A DNA stretch of 8,231 bases, taken from contig DGQO01000178.1 of the NCBI GenBank assembly GCA_002400445.1, positions 5,452-13,682 of the forward strand. The letters are read 5' to 3'. A program made the translations under genes and the position numbers. Below, in pieces: positions 7,090 to 8,231 of the stretch. The number at the start of each line of letters is the position of its first letter. The first letter of the stretch is position 1. The stretch comes from Chitinophagaceae bacterium UBA4412. Lineage in GTDB: Bacteria > Bacteroidota > Bacteroidia > Chitinophagales > Chitinophagaceae. The notes below the pieces were generated by a model, which had not been told where the DNA came from, searched no databases, and worked only from the letters and a program-made list of their open reading frames with translations.

Positions 7090-7702
7090 ACATTGTTCTT
7101 TTTTCCTGTTGTAAAATTTGGAGTCCGTTTGAGGTAAGCATTTCCTTAGCACGATTGAAACTCATTTCATGCCCTATCTCACCGGCAAACACAAGATCGT
7201 GCATTTTATTGCAGAGTACCAGCGGACTGTCTGCATTGATATCTTTGAGCACTAACCTGGCGCCGGGCTTCATCCTTGCAATTAAATCCTGCATAAATTT
7301 TTCCTGCGATGCCTTTGGAACATGGTGAAAAACATCAATGAGAAAGATAAGGTCCATTTCAGCAAGTTTTGCGGGGAAAACTGCACCATCAAATTGCTCG
7401 AAATGATATTTCGCATGTGGGATACTACTAAATAAACGTTGGGCATTATCAATTAATTTATCACTTATTTCTATCCCAAATACTTCTTGCGGCTCAGCAA
7501 ATTCTGTGAGCAGCAAAAGAAACTGCCCGGAGCCGCAGCCTACATCTCCCACTTTATCTCCAGGCTTTACCATCTGGATGAGGTTGGTAAAGGGGCAGAT
7601 TAAAGACCGGTATTTTATTTTGAGACCATCAACAAAACCCGCACCGGGGAACTTGCTTTTTAAAAAGCTGATGATTGCTGGATTAGTAACCGTCGTTTGC
7701 AT
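7052..7702 (-). CDS. Class I SAM-dependent methyltransferase
   Basis: A 216-residue soluble Rossmann-fold methyltransferase. Motif I is VGDVGCGSGQF (51-61), the glycine-rich SAM-binding loop. The acidic residue after strand 2 is Glu78 in FGIEIS, which should bind the SAM ribose. FDGAVFP (104-110) lies near the adenine site, and LIDVFHHVP (121-129) is the usual post-II strand. RMKPGARLVLKDI (143-155) is motif III. The fold is of the Methyltransf_11/25 type, common in lipid, quinone and polysaccharide tailoring; the substrate cannot be read from the sequence. The ATG at 7700-7702 follows an AT-rich leader without an obvious Shine-Dalgarno. Its 3' end overlaps the start of the membrane-protein gene by 38 bp, a sign of co-translation. 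Given its neighbours, methylation of an envelope glycan or lipid is plausible but unproven. Confidence 0.9.
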   Translation of the reverse strand: MQTTVTNPAIISFLKSKFPGAGFVDGLKIKYRSLICPFTNLIQMVKPGDKVGDVGCGSGQFLLLLTEFAEPQEVFGIEISDKLIDNAQRLFSSIPHAKYHFEQFDGAVFPAKLAEMDLIFLIDVFHHVPKASQEKFMQDLIARMKPGARLVLKDINADSPLVLCNKMHDLVFAGEIGHEMSFNRAKEMLTSNGLQILQQEKRTMYVYPHYTFVAKK

Positions 7703-7706
7703 AATA

Positions 7707-7799
7707 TTAATAATAGATTTTCTTCAATGCCGGATGATGTTGCCAGGATAGCAGAGCTAACTCTTCGCTGGAAAAACCTTGCCTGCTAGCCACCTGCAT
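7707..7799 (-). CDS. Possible 30-residue small ORF between acyltransferase and methyltransferase
   Basis: An ATG at 7797-7799 opens a 30-codon frame ending in TAA at 7707-7709. It overlaps the acyltransferase end by 14 bp (+1 relative frame) and stops 4 bp before the methyltransferase ATG, tiling the only sizeable gap in the operon. The predicted peptide begins MQVASRQGFSSEELALL and ends PALKKIYY, with a plausible amphipathic helix in the middle. The frame is also open for 13 codons upstream of the ATG, without a further start. It may be a leader or coupling peptide, the remnant C-terminus of a displaced gene, or chance. No family is recognised; confidence is low because of the length. Confidence 0.3.
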   Translation of the reverse strand: MQVASRQGFSSEELALLSWQHHPALKKIYY

Positions 7800-8231
7800 C
7801 TTCCGTGGAGGATAAAGATGTTGTAATTGGTTTAGTTTTTATAAAAGAAAATTTCTCCTTTAAACGCAGGAATGGAGATTCAAAGTATTTATAGCTTAAC
7901 CAACTAACGGCAATCGTTATGGCCAGTGAGATTCCTGTTTCTAAAACGAGCACTTGCCATACTGCATTGTTTAGCCCAAGCTTTTTTGTAATACCCATTA
8001 CAATCGTAATCACCATGAAATGGAGGCAATATAATCCGTAAGTGATTACACCAAATTTTGTTGCATTCTCCATCCCTTTCATTTTATAAAACGAATGGTG
8101 TGCATAGCATTGTTCTAAAATAATAAGCAGCATGAGGGATGAGATCAATAATCGCTCAAAAATTCTGATGCCGTGTGTGCCCAATAAAAACTCATCCCGG
8201 AAAAGAAATACAAAAGCAAAGGCGAGATAAA
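7786..8231 (-). CDS. Acyltransferase family 3 membrane protein (C-terminal part, 5' partial)
   Basis: The frame is open to the window edge, so the true start lies beyond 8231; the TTG at 8182-8184 is an internal Leu codon. The visible 147 or so residues hold at least four hydrophobic helices, beginning LAFAFVFLF. Diagnostic C-terminal features of the acyltransferase-3 (OafA/NodX/YrhL-like) family are present: FGVITYGLYCLHF (the G-x-x-S/T-Y-x-L-Y-x-x-H helix start) and SWLSYKYFESPFLRLKEKF (the final helix with the Y-x-x-x-E-x-P signature). These enzymes move acetyl or other acyl groups onto sugars of O-antigen, exopolysaccharide or peptidoglycan across the inner membrane. A hydrophilic tail of about 20 residues (FIKTKPITT onward) follows the usual family end. 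The catalytic His/Asp region is outside the window. It is the first visible gene of the leftward operon and supports a glycan-decorating role for the cluster. Confidence 0.9.
   Translation of the reverse strand, partial: YLAFAFVFLFRDEFLLGTHGIRIFERLLISSLMLLIILEQCYAHHSFYKMKGMENATKFGVITYGLYCLHFMVITIVMGITKKLGLNNAVWQVLVLETGISLAITIAVSWLSYKYFESPFLRLKEKFSFIKTKPITTSLSSTEDAGG

Noticed and set aside
7090..7152. Upstream ATG at 7152 as the start of the membrane protein
   Set aside because: It would add a charged 21-residue leader wholly inside the methyltransferase coding region; the internal ATG at 7089 gives a short N-terminus right before the first helix.
7703..7785. Internal promoter in the acyltransferase-methyltransferase gap
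   Set aside because: The gap is AT-rich next to the methyltransferase start, but I found no convincing Bacteroidota -7/-33 pair (TAnnTTTG with TTG), so no promoter is called.
8182..8184. TTG at 8184 as the start of the acyltransferase
   Set aside because: The frame stays open to the window edge and encodes a hydrophobic helix upstream, and the family is normally about 350 residues long, so the gene simply continues outside.

Overview
The window looks like chromosomal DNA from a Bacteroidota bacterium, plausibly the Chitinophagaceae/Sphingobacteriales side. Two things point there: the long protein at the left ends in a type A sorting domain of the type IX secretion system (T9SS), which is restricted to this phylum, and start codons lack strong Shine-Dalgarno sequences. 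The genus is not determinable by eye.

Left half (1-4425, + strand): one very large secreted protein whose start lies before the window. It has three parts: an Asn-rich segment resembling the end of a right-handed parallel beta-helix, then thirteen tandem PKD-like beta-sandwich repeats, then the C-terminal T9SS sorting domain. The repeats are all 94 residues (282 bp) long with no insertion or deletion between units. It is most likely a long cell-surface or extracellular protein, perhaps a carbohydrate-binding or adhesive one; the sequence does not show which.

Right half (4430-8231, - strand): a compact run of genes read leftwards, converging on the large gene with only 4 bp between the two stop codons. 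In transcription order these are: the C-terminal part of an acyltransferase-3 family membrane protein (start beyond the window), a possible 30-residue small ORF, a class I SAM methyltransferase, a polytopic membrane protein resembling GT-C glycosyltransferases, a UbiA-type prenyltransferase closest in motifs to decaprenyl-phosphate phosphoribosyltransferase, and a HAD-IB phosphatase. Gaps are 15 bp or less, or negative, so one transcript is likely.

How the genes may work together: UbiA enzymes of this type attach phosphoribose to a polyprenyl phosphate, a phosphatase removes the 5-phosphate, and GT-C enzymes use polyprenyl-phosphate sugars as donors on the periplasmic side. The acyltransferase and methyltransferase could decorate the same glycan or lipid. 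This suggests a small envelope-glycan modification operon with a lipid-linked pentose donor. That pathway is inference from family membership and gene order; no epimerase (DprE1/DprE2-like) is visible here.

No tRNA, rRNA, CRISPR, insertion sequence or clear intrinsic terminator was seen. The only intergenic stretches are very short (83 bp at most).
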